64,000 bases of DNA, taken from contig NZ_CP133464.1 in NCBI RefSeq assembly GCF_031191185.1, positions 372,001 to 436,000 on the forward strand. The letters run 5' to 3'. The position numbers were made by a program, and so were the translations under genes. The notes beneath the pieces are model-generated. The model made no database searches. It was given only the letters and a program-made list of their open reading frames with translations, and had not been told where the DNA came from. This stretch comes from Prevotella nigrescens (GTDB lineage Bacteria > Bacteroidota > Bacteroidia > Bacteroidales > Bacteroidaceae). Below, one piece after another: positions 1 to 7,958 of this stretch (the first letter of the stretch is position 1; each line of letters opens with the position of its first letter).

Positions 1-229
1 GTTGAAATTGTGTTCGTCGGTTTTTAACACTCGCATAAGAATACCAACGGTGTGGATTGCATAGTGTAGAGGCGTGATTTATCACGTTCTTCATTTCCAT
101 GCAGCAGTCTCTTGGGTGCAGGGAAGCAATTTGTTGCGTCCCTACGGCAGGGAAGAGGCATTTATGCAGGGGCGGTTCAACAATGGTTCATCGGTGGAAC
201 GGTTTTCTTCTGGTTGCACTTCCACACAG
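1..229. other. left-edge intergenic region, no gene supported
   Basis: I see no convincing gene between the left edge and the terminator at 230. Positions 30-89 resemble 47912-47971 (about 63% identity without gaps, ending in the same ten bases). Read on the minus strand, both contain Asn-Val-Ile-Asn followed by His-Arg and an aromatic residue. This may be a short shared remnant; its nature is unknown. Confidence 0.4.
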
Positions 230-271
230 AAAAATACTCCCATTCTGTTTGGATAAACAGCGTGGGAGTAT
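230..271 (-). terminator. intrinsic terminator of the fumarase operon
   Basis: A nested hairpin: outer arms 234-242 and 263-271 are perfectly complementary (9 bp), and inner arms 245-250 and 255-260 pair as well. Read on the minus strand the stem is followed by five T (230-234). It lies about 115 bases beyond the stop of the fumarase beta gene and would end that transcript. Confidence 0.85.
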
Positions 272-387
272 GGTAAATAGTTATGTTCTTTCGTTCCTTT
301 TTTATTCTTCGAAAAGTGCGTTTTCTCGCCATGGCATTGTCCAAGCGAGCTTGCCACTGTTCATTTGGCTTATCAAAGACGTCCTTT

Positions 388-942
388 CTACTGCCTGTAT
401 TTCTCTACACCGAGCTTATACATATCGTTTCCTTCGTGGTCGATGGCTACGATTACAGGCAGTTCCTCTACACGGAGGCGGCGTATAGCCTCTGTGCCGA
501 GCTCGTCGAAAGCGATGACTTCGGCTTCTTTTACTGCCTTTGCCATAAGGGCGGCAGCACCACCGATGGCAGCGAAGTAAACGCCAGTGTGCTCTTTGAG
601 TGCGTCGATAACCTCTTCGGAACGAGAGCCTTTGCCTATCATGACGCGTAAGCCTTGCTGAATGAGGCGTGGCGAGTAGGCGTCCATGCGTCCACCCGTA
701 GTCGGACCGACAGAACCGATGGGTTGTCCCGGCTTGGCAGGGCAGGGGCCAGCATAGTAAACCGCCTGACCCTCAAAGTTGAATGGCATAGGTTCGCCTG
801 CGTCCAGCATTTCGCAAAGACGCTTGTGTGCAGCATCGCGCGCCGTATATATAGTGCCCGAAATGTAAACCATATCGCCTGCGTGGAGCGAACGTATGGT
901 TTCGTCGGTGAAGGGAGCTGATATAATTCGTTTTTCTTCCAT
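388..942 (-). CDS. class I fumarase/mesaconase, beta subunit
   Basis: This 184-residue protein is the C-terminal (beta) half of an iron-sulfur class I hydro-lyase of the fumarase/tartrate dehydratase family. Family features visible are GDMVYISG with TARDAAHKR near residues 23-42, the stretch GSVGPTTGGRMD near 77-88, and MIGKG near 100. The start at 942 was chosen because the protein then begins MEEKRIISAPF as in relatives; a longer reading to 1008 would overlap the alpha gene. It lies 25 bases after the alpha subunit and the two must form one enzyme. In this context the substrate is probably mesaconate (to citramalate), though fumarate hydration cannot be excluded; these enzymes often accept both. 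The specificity is inferred from neighbours. Confidence 0.88.
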   Translation of the reverse strand: MEEKRIISAPFTDETIRSLHAGDMVYISGTIYTARDAAHKRLCEMLDAGEPMPFNFEGQAVYYAGPCPAKPGQPIGSVGPTTGGRMDAYSPRLIQQGLRVMIGKGSRSEEVIDALKEHTGVYFAAIGGAAALMAKAVKEAEVIAFDELGTEAIRRLRVEELPVIVAIDHEGNDMYKLGVEKYRQ

Positions 943-967
943 AATTCGTTTTCTTATATTTGCGTGT

Positions 968-1810
968 TTAGAGTGAACCTTCGGCGTGTCGTGTGGCGTG
1001 GCAGCCAATGTTTACCGAGACGGGCAAGCCTGCAATGTGGGTGGCATTGGTGAGAATGCTTACTTGCAGGGCTGTTGTCGTGCCGCCGAAACCGCAGGGA
1101 CCGATGCCGAGCTTGTTGATTTCTTCCAGCAATTCTTTCTCCAACTGGGCTACGTGAGGCTTTTTGCTCACACTGCCAACAGGGCGTAGAAGGGCTTTCT
1201 TGCTGAGGAAGGCTGCCCGCTCCATAGTTCCACCGATACCAATGCCCACGATGATGGGTGGGCAGGGGTTGCCGCCAGCGTGGAAAATGGTGTCGATGAC
1301 AAACTCCTTGATTCCTTTCACGCCTGCACTGGGCGTAAGCATCTTCAGTCCGCTCTTGTTTTCGCTGCCGAAACCCTTTGGTGCTACGGTGATGTGGAAC
1401 TCATCTCCCGATACGATTTCGTAGTGAATGATGGCTGGTGTGTTGTCGGTGGTGTTCACACGGTCTATCGGGTCTTTCACAACCGACTTGCGCAGATAGC
1501 CGTTTGCATAGCCTTGGCGCACGCCTTGGTTGATGGCTTCCTCGATGAAACCGCCCGTAACGTGGCACTCTTGTCCCATTCTGACGAACACAACCGTCAT
1601 TCCTGTGTCCTGACACATAGGCACACGCTCGGTTCTGGCAATGTCGGCATTCTTTACTATCGTACCGATGATTTCGCTTGCCAAGGGCGATTTCTCTTGT
1701 TTCTGGCATATTGCGAGCTTGTTGTATATATCGTCGGCAAGCACGTAACATGCTTCTATACAGAGTTTTTCTACCAACTCCGTAATTCTTGATGCTTCAA
1801 TTTCTCTCAT
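968..1810 (-). CDS. class I fumarase/mesaconase, alpha subunit
   Basis: 280 residues, the N-terminal (alpha) half of a two-subunit class I fumarase-type hydratase with an oxygen-sensitive [4Fe-4S] cluster. Cluster-ligand candidates are C66 in MCQDTGMT, C183 in NPCPP and C270 in NIGCHATRH; the spacing matches the three ligands known in single-chain class I fumarases. GIGIGGT (190-195) and GFGGTTTALQV are also typical. Its ATG directly abuts the stop of the upstream P-loop gene, so the two are translationally coupled. Because it is co-transcribed with a protein that travels with the methylaspartate pathway, mesaconate hydratase activity is the leading hypothesis. A dual fumarase/mesaconase role would also fit, since no other fumarase is visible here. 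Confidence 0.9.
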   Translation of the reverse strand: MREIEASRITELVEKLCIEACYVLADDIYNKLAICQKQEKSPLASEIIGTIVKNADIARTERVPMCQDTGMTVVFVRMGQECHVTGGFIEEAINQGVRQGYANGYLRKSVVKDPIDRVNTTDNTPAIIHYEIVSGDEFHITVAPKGFGSENKSGLKMLTPSAGVKGIKEFVIDTIFHAGGNPCPPIIVGIGIGGTMERAAFLSKKALLRPVGSVSKKPHVAQLEKELLEEINKLGIGPCGFGGTTTALQVSILTNATHIAGLPVSVNIGCHATRHAEGSL

Positions 1811-2755
1811 TTATACTTCTCTTGTAAGGAAATACTGTGTATTTCGGTTCTCAATGTTTTCGCAATTCTTGTCAACAATGCCTATCAGGCAGTGCGTTTT
1901 AGTGTCCGGGTCGTACATAAGTTCCTTTACAAAGGCAAAGTTCTGTATGTCTTGGGTGTTGGTAACCTGCAGGCGAGGACCTCCGCACTCTACAATGCAT
2001 TCGCCGATGGTGATGTGTTCCTCGTCGTAGTATGCCACAGGCTGATGCTGGTCTATTACTTCTTTCACGCTATCTTCAAGTTCCTGAATGTCAAACTCTT
2101 CGTGGTTGTAGAACTTCAGTACGAATCCGTTGCGTATGTCGGAGAAGTAGTAGCTGTCTGGATAGATGCCGTAGTTGTCCTCGAGTATGTAACGGGTGAT
2201 TTCTTCGGCGGTGTGCGCCATCTTGCGGTACTTCAACGACTCGTGCACAATGTCGTAAATGCTTTCCGGAAGTGGTCCGAACATAGATGGACGTGCTACG
2301 ATAATCTCTTCACCGATGCCAACAACGAGGTCGGCATTCCGACCTAAAGCCTTCCGTAACAGGTTGAAATGCTCAACGATGACACGCTTTTTGTGCTCCA
2401 GCAACGTTTTAACGAACTCTGCAATCTCCCACATCTGCATGAAACCAGTAAGGAAACGAATGTCCAAATGGAACGATGAAGCCTCCTTTATCTCGCCCAA
2501 TGCAATCGCCTCGCGCATGGAAAGGATTTTGCGGGGATTGATAACGTCGTCGTCGTTGGTGAGTTCCAATCCGGGAAACATGCCCTTGATGAGCGATGAC
2601 TTGCCCGAACCTGCATCGCCGACAATGCCGATAAGGCGATCGGTGTAGAGAAGGTGGCGTTGCGAAATGTAGTCGCCGAGGAATATAAGACGCTCTTTGC
2701 CACGGGGAGCGAAGTATTGCGTCGATATAAGATACTGTTGAAGTGGGTTTATCAT
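1811..2755 (-). CDS. P-loop ATPase with AlaRS second-additional-domain-like motif
   Basis: 314 residues from the ATG at 2755, chosen because the upstream extension looks like untranslated leader. A Walker A motif GDAGSGKS lies at 46-53, preceded by a hydrophobic strand (LIGIV), so the N-terminal half is a P-loop nucleotide-binding domain of kinase or ATPase type. Near residue 257, CGGPR followed by VTNTQDI and FAF resembles the CGGTH...T..I..F signature of the second additional (editing) domain of alanyl-tRNA synthetase and AlaX. Here the zinc-ligand His position is Arg, so editing activity is doubtful. The gene abuts the fumarase alpha gene. I do not know its function; a regulatory or activating ATPase for the pathway is only a guess. 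Confidence 0.7.
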   Translation of the reverse strand: MINPLQQYLISTQYFAPRGKERLIFLGDYISQRHLLYTDRLIGIVGDAGSGKSSLIKGMFPGLELTNDDDVINPRKILSMREAIALGEIKEASSFHLDIRFLTGFMQMWEIAEFVKTLLEHKKRVIVEHFNLLRKALGRNADLVVGIGEEIIVARPSMFGPLPESIYDIVHESLKYRKMAHTAEEITRYILEDNYGIYPDSYYFSDIRNGFVLKFYNHEEFDIQELEDSVKEVIDQHQPVAYYDEEHITIGECIVECGGPRLQVTNTQDIQNFAFVKELMYDPDTKTHCLIGIVDKNCENIENRNTQYFLTREV

Positions 2756-2834
2756 TGCTGTTCGTGCTGGGTGTTGGTGCGGGAAGGCAGTGTAAGCAGG
2801 GCTTGTTGCCCAGTGTATAATAGAACTTGTGTGT

Positions 2835-2887
2835 AAAAAAAAGAACGAGTTGGCACGCCCCACAGTGTGGGTTCGTGTGCCGGCTCG
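2835..2887 (-). terminator. terminator after the DUF4387 gene
   Basis: On the minus strand a multi-part hairpin (arms 2846-2849/2884-2887, 2852-2856/2877-2881, 2859-2863/2867-2871) is followed after three bases by eight T (2835-2842). It follows the DUF4387 stop at 2901 and precedes the P-loop gene, so the cluster is probably two transcription units, or one with partial read-through. Confidence 0.8.
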
Positions 2888-2900
2888 CTCTATGTTCGTG

Positions 2901-3221
2901 TTACAATTCGAAGGTCATCTTCATCAAAGGTGTGTGCTGCTGTGCGCCGTACACATCGGTTTCGCCCAACGAACCCGATGGGATAGGGCGGACGATGGTT
3001 ACTTTGATGGCTTTTGCAGGGTCGAAGTGAATGATGTTAATGATGTCTTCTGTCTTGATATGGTAGAGTTCACAGAACATTTTTTCGTTGAAAATGTTGG
3101 CTGCCTTTACCTTATTATACATATCAAAGTCCTTGAAAATGACATCGAACGTAAGTTCGAAAGGCCCCGAATTCTTGCTGCGAATAACCGAAGCCACGTC
3201 TATTAATTTGTATTGTGCCAT
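2901..3221 (-). CDS. DUF4387 (AtuA-related) protein
   Basis: 106 residues without signal peptide or membrane segment. The beginning AQYKLIDVASVIRSKNSG and the C-terminal VTIVRPIPSGS fit the small DUF4387 family, which is found next to, or fused to, AtuA/DUF1446 proteins; the name is from recognition only. A strong Shine-Dalgarno sequence (AAGGAG, 8 bases before the ATG) supports the start. It follows the AtuA-like gene by 24 bases, so the two are likely subunits of one enzyme. Biochemical function is not established; the setting points to a step beyond mesaconate or citramalate. Confidence 0.8.
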   Translation of the reverse strand: MAQYKLIDVASVIRSKNSGPFELTFDVIFKDFDMYNKVKAANIFNEKMFCELYHIKTEDIINIIHFDPAKAIKVTIVRPIPSGSLGETDVYGAQQHTPLMKMTFEL

Positions 3222-3245
3222 GTTTTTATCTCCTTAAACTGTTTG

Positions 3246-4622
3246 TTACTTGCATTCTCCCTTGTCGAAATTGACGTAAGTGATAGGGAAGAGACTTGTT
3301 GGGTCGTCTACTTCCAAGAGGTGATAGACGTTGAATTCGTAAACTTCGCCCATCTTACAGTCTGATGGAGAGAACGGGAAGGCGAGGTTACCTGATGTGG
3401 AATAGCGACCTTCATAGCCGAAGTGGAGCATCGTACTGCGTGCAAAGCTGCAGATAGTGTTGGCTGTTTCCTGACTATCTGCCACGGCTTCGATAATGAT
3501 GAGCAGTTCATCAGAGTGCGATTCCTCTATTCCTTTGAACATAGCCATAACGCCTTTCTTGCCGTAAATCTTGAAATCGAGGAAGAAATCGGTTATGCCG
3601 TACTTCTTGAAGTTATCCTCTACGCGAGCGCGAACAGCCTCTGTGATTTCGTCTATCTTAGAAATCATGATGGGATCCTTAACCGCTGCAGGCGACATAG
3701 TGCGGAAACCTACCCGGCGAACACCCTCGAGCTTAACGTAATATTTGTCGGTTGGTACGAACTTGGAGCCTGAAACACGTACCTTATTGTCGTCTACCTG
3801 TTCGAATTTGCATTCGTGCAGGTTGATGGCACCGCCCGGACCAGGCAATATGTATGGGTTGGTCTTCTCGTAAAGAGTGTGTCCTGCAATGGAAAGAGTA
3901 GTACATTTACGAGCTGACGACAATGGTTCGAGCACGAAATCGTCGTGGTGCAGATAGCCAAACATACAGTCGCTACCACTTCCCGGCAGTGCGCAGATAG
4001 CGGCACACTCTAATATTTTGCCCAAGTGGATAGCCAAACCTTTAGGAAATCCCTCCTTTATTGGAAGGGCTGCGAATACAGATGGGTCGTAAGAACGACC
4101 AGCAATAATAACGTCTGCCCCTTCTTCCAATGCCTTGATGTAAGGTTCTTCGCCCATTTGTGCCACGATGTGAACGGCTTCGTCTATGTCTTTCTCTCCG
4201 ATAGGCTTAGCCGGAGCAAGTGGAGTTACCTTTCCTTTGCGAAGTTCTTCCTTGATAAAGTCTTTCTCAAATTCCGATTCTATTACTGCCATCTTGAAAG
4301 AAAGCCCTTTCTCTTTGGCTATTTCGCGAATGATATCGAGCACAAATTTTACGTGAGGACGTGCCCCGCTACCACCGGCAGTACCTACAATGACAGGTAC
4401 TTTCGCCTCGATGCCCGCAGGAATCATGATTTCCAAGTCGCGTTTTACCGAGTTGCGGTCGGTGAACGACTTGCCTGCGCCAAGATAATAAGGTCCCGGG
4501 TCTGATGAACCAGCGTCTACTGCAATTACATGTGGTTTACGTTTCATTCCTTCTACGAACGATTCCATCGGGAAACCATAGCCCAATATCGCCGTAGTGG
4601 AAAGTATTCTGATTTCTTCCAT
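3246..4622 (-). CDS. AtuA/DUF1446 family protein
   Basis: 458 residues. It belongs by overall pattern to the AtuA/DUF1446 family, named after a gene of acyclic terpene degradation: MEEIRILSTTAILGYGFP at the start, VIAVDAGSSDPGPYYLG near 33-50, GTAGGSGARPH near 80, and IIAGRSYDPSVFAA near 170. The start at 4622 is preceded by a purine-rich AAGGAAAAG; the upstream in-frame extension is basic and unlike the family. AtuA proteins have no firmly known reaction and are often linked to CoA-thioester metabolism. Here it sits between methylaspartate ammonia-lyase and the fumarase/mesaconase genes. No citramalate lyase gene is present in the window, so this pair is the prime candidate for an unrecognised step. 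That role is inference. Confidence 0.82.
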   Translation of the reverse strand: MEEIRILSTTAILGYGFPMESFVEGMKRKPHVIAVDAGSSDPGPYYLGAGKSFTDRNSVKRDLEIMIPAGIEAKVPVIVGTAGGSGARPHVKFVLDIIREIAKEKGLSFKMAVIESEFEKDFIKEELRKGKVTPLAPAKPIGEKDIDEAVHIVAQMGEEPYIKALEEGADVIIAGRSYDPSVFAALPIKEGFPKGLAIHLGKILECAAICALPGSGSDCMFGYLHHDDFVLEPLSSARKCTTLSIAGHTLYEKTNPYILPGPGGAINLHECKFEQVDDNKVRVSGSKFVPTDKYYVKLEGVRRVGFRTMSPAAVKDPIMISKIDEITEAVRARVEDNFKKYGITDFFLDFKIYGKKGVMAMFKGIEESHSDELLIIIEAVADSQETANTICSFARSTMLHFGYEGRYSTSGNLAFPFSPSDCKMGEVYEFNVYHLLEVDDPTSLFPITYVNFDKGECK

Positions 4623-4814
4623 CTTTCTTTTCCTTTTTTTATTGCGTGGTCGAAACCTTTTAATTGCCTGATTGGAAGCAAGGTACAATAACTTTATGAG
4701 CGTTAAAGAGACGTACCATAAAAGGTTTGTTCCAATATTTAGAAGTTTTAATAAATATGACTTTCGCTTCTGAAGAGTGCGCTATCAACCTTTGGAAATG
4801 ATTGAATTGGAGTC

Positions 4815-5047
4815 TGATGTCTATTGTGTCATTTTCTGACTGCTATTGCATCGATTTCTAAAACCCATTGTTTCGCTCTCTAAAACCCACCCTTTTGCGA
4901 TGCAAAAGAGCCTGTTTTGTTCTTCAAAACCCATTGTTTTGATTTCTGATGGCGATAGCATCAATCTCAGACGCAGTTTGTATCAGTTCCTGACAGATAC
5001 GATGTCATATCTTGATGAATATGGCGTCGTGTCTGAAAGGAACAGAC
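4815..5047. repeat. array of 22-bp hairpin units (ten positions)
   Basis: Units of 17 bp recur at 4815, 4837, 4859, 4881, 4903, 4925, 4947, 4969, 4991 and 5013, exactly 22 bp apart. Most have 5-base arms, 7-base loop, 5-base arms, then a 5-base spacer. Arms differ between units but stay complementary, for example CAAAA/TTTTG at 4903 and 4925, TGATG/CATCA at 4947 and TGACA/TGTCA at 4991. Units at 4815, 4881 and 5013 pair only with G-U wobble allowed; 4859 has a mismatch; 4837 and 4969 are poor. An off-register 17-mer GTCTG...CAGAC follows at 5031. The array lies between the MAL stop and the AtuA start. Confidence 0.8.
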
Positions 5048-5103
5048 GCCACATCCTTTTTTCTATCTTGTAATATTGAATTTGCGTATATATTATAATG
5101 TGT

Positions 5104-6345
5104 CTACTCGGCGGTGAGAGCCAAGATGCGGCTCATTTCGTTGAAGACAATCATGTAGCCTTCGTCTACACCCATACCCGGTTTTGCAAGATACTGTACA
5201 GGTTGGGTTGCCATGGCGATGTTTGCACAAACTTCTGCAGAGCGGTTTGTTTCGTTGCAAGTACCACCGAGATAGGCACCCATGCCGTGTTCCTTGCAGT
5301 AAAGTACGGCTTCGATGGTGTTGTTGATGCCTCCGAGGTCGGGCGTCTTTATCTGTGCCATGTGCCCAGCCTTCTTTTCAGTGAACGCTTTGATGTCTTC
5401 CAGTGTGTTGCACCACTCGTCTGCAACGATTTCAGCGTCGATACCGTCGCGGTCCATCGCTGCGCGGATAGCAGCCAGAGCATCGATTTGTGCTTCGCGC
5501 TCGCCCATATCAACTGGTCCTTCTACACGCAAGTGGAACGGTTTTGCTATTTCTGCCACTTCGCCAATGTATTTGGCGATAGCCTCGAAGTCGTTGTTGA
5601 ACACGATGCCGAGTGTACCGTAGACGTCGATATGGAATGTTGGGTTGTAGCATTCGCATGGACGGAGCTCGAGCACGCGGTTGCGGAGCCACTCTATATA
5701 TTCCTTAATCTTTTCGCCTTTCAGTCCAACCTTTGTCTCAACGTGATTGAAAAGTGCGTGGGGAAGCACGTCTGCACACTTCATTATCATCTTGTCTGCA
5801 TTCAGGTAGCGGTCGTCTCCCGATTGAGAGAAGATAGGAATCATCTTCTTGGAAACCTCTGTGCCATATTCATCGGCTACTACTTGTGCCATTAATTTGG
5901 CTTGGCTCTTTGCAACGGCATCGAGACAAGCCTGTGTTACACCATATCTTATGGCGGTGTGATATATCTTTCCTGTAGACGGACTTACTGCCTTGTCTAC
6001 GAGGTCAGCCATTTTGCGGAACGATGTAATTTCTTTTCCTTCGTAAAGTGGTGCTATTTCTTTCTCAATAACTGGGATAAAGTCCTTGGCAAGGAACAGT
6101 GGGTCGCGCCCACCGGCACCTGAATACTGTACGGCAGCACAGTCTCCGAATGCGATGGCACCGTTCTCAAGGATAAACATAACGCTGATAGACTCGCCGG
6201 CTTGTCTTACTTGCTTGAAACCGGGTGTCATTGGAGTCCCAATATAGAAGGCACCGTCATTCTTTGCACCAGCTTTGATGGCTTTCTGGTCATCGAAAAA
6301 GAATCCCGTTTTGCCCGGAGCGCATACAACTTTCTTGATTTTCAT
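5104..6345 (-). CDS. mal: methylaspartate ammonia-lyase
   Basis: 413 residues, the usual length for 3-methylaspartate ammonia-lyase of the enolase superfamily, which removes ammonia from L-threo-3-methylaspartate to give mesaconate. Visible hallmarks are FNHVETKVGLKGEK near 200 (catalytic His), the three metal-ligand segments HIDVYG, VEGPVD and ADEWCN, and QIKTPDLGG near 330, which holds the catalytic Lys. The first 160 residues match the capping domain. It is the second enzyme of the methylaspartate route and follows glmE by 128 bases, a gap with a strong RNA stem-loop. A 480-base gap with a 22-bp hairpin array separates it from the AtuA gene. Confidence 0.97.
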   Translation of the reverse strand: MKIKKVVCAPGKTGFFFDDQKAIKAGAKNDGAFYIGTPMTPGFKQVRQAGESISVMFILENGAIAFGDCAAVQYSGAGGRDPLFLAKDFIPVIEKEIAPLYEGKEITSFRKMADLVDKAVSPSTGKIYHTAIRYGVTQACLDAVAKSQAKLMAQVVADEYGTEVSKKMIPIFSQSGDDRYLNADKMIMKCADVLPHALFNHVETKVGLKGEKIKEYIEWLRNRVLELRPCECYNPTFHIDVYGTLGIVFNNDFEAIAKYIGEVAEIAKPFHLRVEGPVDMGEREAQIDALAAIRAAMDRDGIDAEIVADEWCNTLEDIKAFTEKKAGHMAQIKTPDLGGINNTIEAVLYCKEHGMGAYLGGTCNETNRSAEVCANIAMATQPVQYLAKPGMGVDEGYMIVFNEMSRILALTAE

Positions 6346-6367
6346 AATAAGAACCTGTTTAAGTTAT

Positions 6368-6406
6368 GGTCTCGCTACCATTTCTCTATCATTCAATAGC
6401 GAGACC
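6368..6406 (-). other. intra-operon stem-loop between glmE and MAL
   Basis: Arms 6368-6377 and 6397-6406 form a perfect 10-bp stem around a 19-base loop. No T run follows on the minus strand, so this is more likely an mRNA processing or stabilising structure than a terminator. It could set different amounts of glmE and MAL message. Confidence 0.65.
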
Positions 6407-6473
6407 GATGTGTTAGTTTATATTTTTACTTGATGTGTCTTTTATTTATATTCGCTTGAAGAACATTGCAGAA

Positions 6474-7931
6474 TTAGTTGTTCTTCGGGCGTCCTACAAG
6501 GTGTCCCTTACCGATTGCGTAAACGTCGTCGATAACCATCTGGAAGCTGACAGGACGGTTTTCTGCCTTCGCACGTTCCTCTAATTTCTGGCGATGGAAG
6601 GTTACCAAGTCGTCGCTGAGCGGCATGTTACCCATGTTCAGCAAGCGGATAGCACCTTGATTGTCGCGTGCAGGCAACACCTTACCGGCGTTGTACTTGC
6701 TTGGTGCGAATGGTATGTCGATTACACCGGCTTCGATAGCAGCGCAAGTTCCCACAGCCCAGTCGCCCTTGCCGAGTTCCTCGACCTTGTTGAGCATACA
6801 CTCCATTTCCTGCATAATGATTTCGCTTTCGTCTACAACAGCAGGTATTTCGCGGAAGTTCTGGTCTTTTAACATATTGATGACCTGCTTCGTAGCACGC
6901 AGTCCGGCAGCGTTGGCTTCCTTGGTTGGGATACCCATAGCCTCGTGAGGAGTCTTCACGATAACCTTTGTAGCCTTTGCAAGTGCACCGGCTGCCGAGC
7001 CCCACGAGATAACACCGAACGCTTGTGCCTCGTCTTGTGGGAAACCGCCCATCCATTGGTGGAACACTGTGGTTACACGAGCGTCCTTGTAGCCGAACTT
7101 ATCAAGGTATTTGCGGGTCATGATGTCGAGCGAACGTATTGCGGCAACGTCCTGAATGAGGTTTCCACACTGCCCATATCCAACAGTAAGGTCGCGTACT
7201 CCCTGTGTTGCAGCGAGCACTGCTTCGATCACAGCCACCGTATTTGAGATGCAAGGAGGGATAAGTGTACCAGTAAGAGGGCCGAATGGCTCGCGGTTGA
7301 TCGACACGCCCGCTTCCTCGTACAGACCTACCAAGCGGTCAGTATACTGCCAATGATGAATTACTTGGTCTACTGGGTGCGCCTTAGAATAGGGGATATT
7401 ATAGGAAATTCCGCCACCTTCGTACGAAGTGAAACCACCTGCAATAGAGATTTCGGTAAGCAAACGAGCATCAGGAGTTCCGTGTCTCACCTGCACAGGG
7501 TTCTTTACTGCCGATGTAACCTTGCGGCAAATGTCCACGCCATAGTTCACAATTGGAAATCCGTTGAGCATGGAACGGTTGGTTTCAAAACTCTTCTGAA
7601 TACCAACTTCGCATTCTTTGTATCTGTTCAGACGGGTGTAGCTGTCTACGGTAGAGGGCAGCAAGTCGGCTCCGCCTTCGTCTTCGAGGAAGCGCAACAG
7701 CTTTATGTGCTCTTCGTAGAGTGCCACACCGGCACGTGGCTGAATGAGTGTGTCGCCATTTTCTACGGCTTTCTGCAGCTTGTAAGAGAAGCGTTTCTCC
7801 GGTGCAATGCTCTTTTGGTAATCTACTGCTTCTTGGAAGTCTACATCTTTCCCCGTCTCCCATTGGTTAAGGACGTCGGCTCTTTCCTTGAAAAACTCGT
7901 CGTCGGTTAGTTTTTTGTTCTTTAATTCCAT
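6474..7931 (-). CDS. glmE: glutamate mutase epsilon subunit
   Basis: 485 residues, the typical length of the large (epsilon) subunit of coenzyme-B12-dependent glutamate mutase, which with GlmS rearranges L-glutamate into L-threo-3-methylaspartate. It carries the TIM-barrel subunit features [13 protein letters not shown] near 63-75, NGFPIVNYG near 123, [10 protein letters not shown] near 149, [12 protein letters not shown] near 172 and [11 protein letters not shown]. These contain the conserved arginines that bind substrate carboxylates in the known enzyme. Gene order glmS-glmL-glmE, with 27 bases between glmL and glmE, is the standard arrangement. There is no sign of truncation. Confidence 0.97.
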   Translation of the reverse strand: MELKNKKLTDDEFFKERADVLNQWETGKDVDFQEAVDYQKSIAPEKRFSYKLQKAVENGDTLIQPRAGVALYEEHIKLLRFLEDEGGADLLPSTVDSYTRLNRYKECEVGIQKSFETNRSMLNGFPIVNYGVDICRKVTSAVKNPVQVRHGTPDARLLTEISIAGGFTSYEGGGISYNIPYSKAHPVDQVIHHWQYTDRLVGLYEEAGVSINREPFGPLTGTLIPPCISNTVAVIEAVLAATQGVRDLTVGYGQCGNLIQDVAAIRSLDIMTRKYLDKFGYKDARVTTVFHQWMGGFPQDEAQAFGVISWGSAAGALAKATKVIVKTPHEAMGIPTKEANAAGLRATKQVINMLKDQNFREIPAVVDESEIIMQEMECMLNKVEELGKGDWAVGTCAAIEAGVIDIPFAPSKYNAGKVLPARDNQGAIRLLNMGNMPLSDDLVTFHRQKLEERAKAENRPVSFQMVIDDVYAIGKGHLVGRPKNN

Positions 7932-7958
7932 AATAGTAATATTTATACTATTGTATAT

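Noticed and set aside
388-1810. Plain housekeeping fumarase assignment
   Set aside because: Not excluded, but the coupled P-loop gene and the methylaspartate cluster make mesaconase or dual function the better reading.
4815-5047. CRISPR array, because of regular short repeats
   Set aside because: The period is 22 bp, there is no constant repeat separated by unique spacers, no leader, and no cas genes in the window.
5098-5895. Long plus-strand open frame opposite methylaspartate ammonia-lyase
   Set aside because: It is the mirror of a highly conserved enzyme and has no start signal or recognisable protein features; it follows from codon bias.
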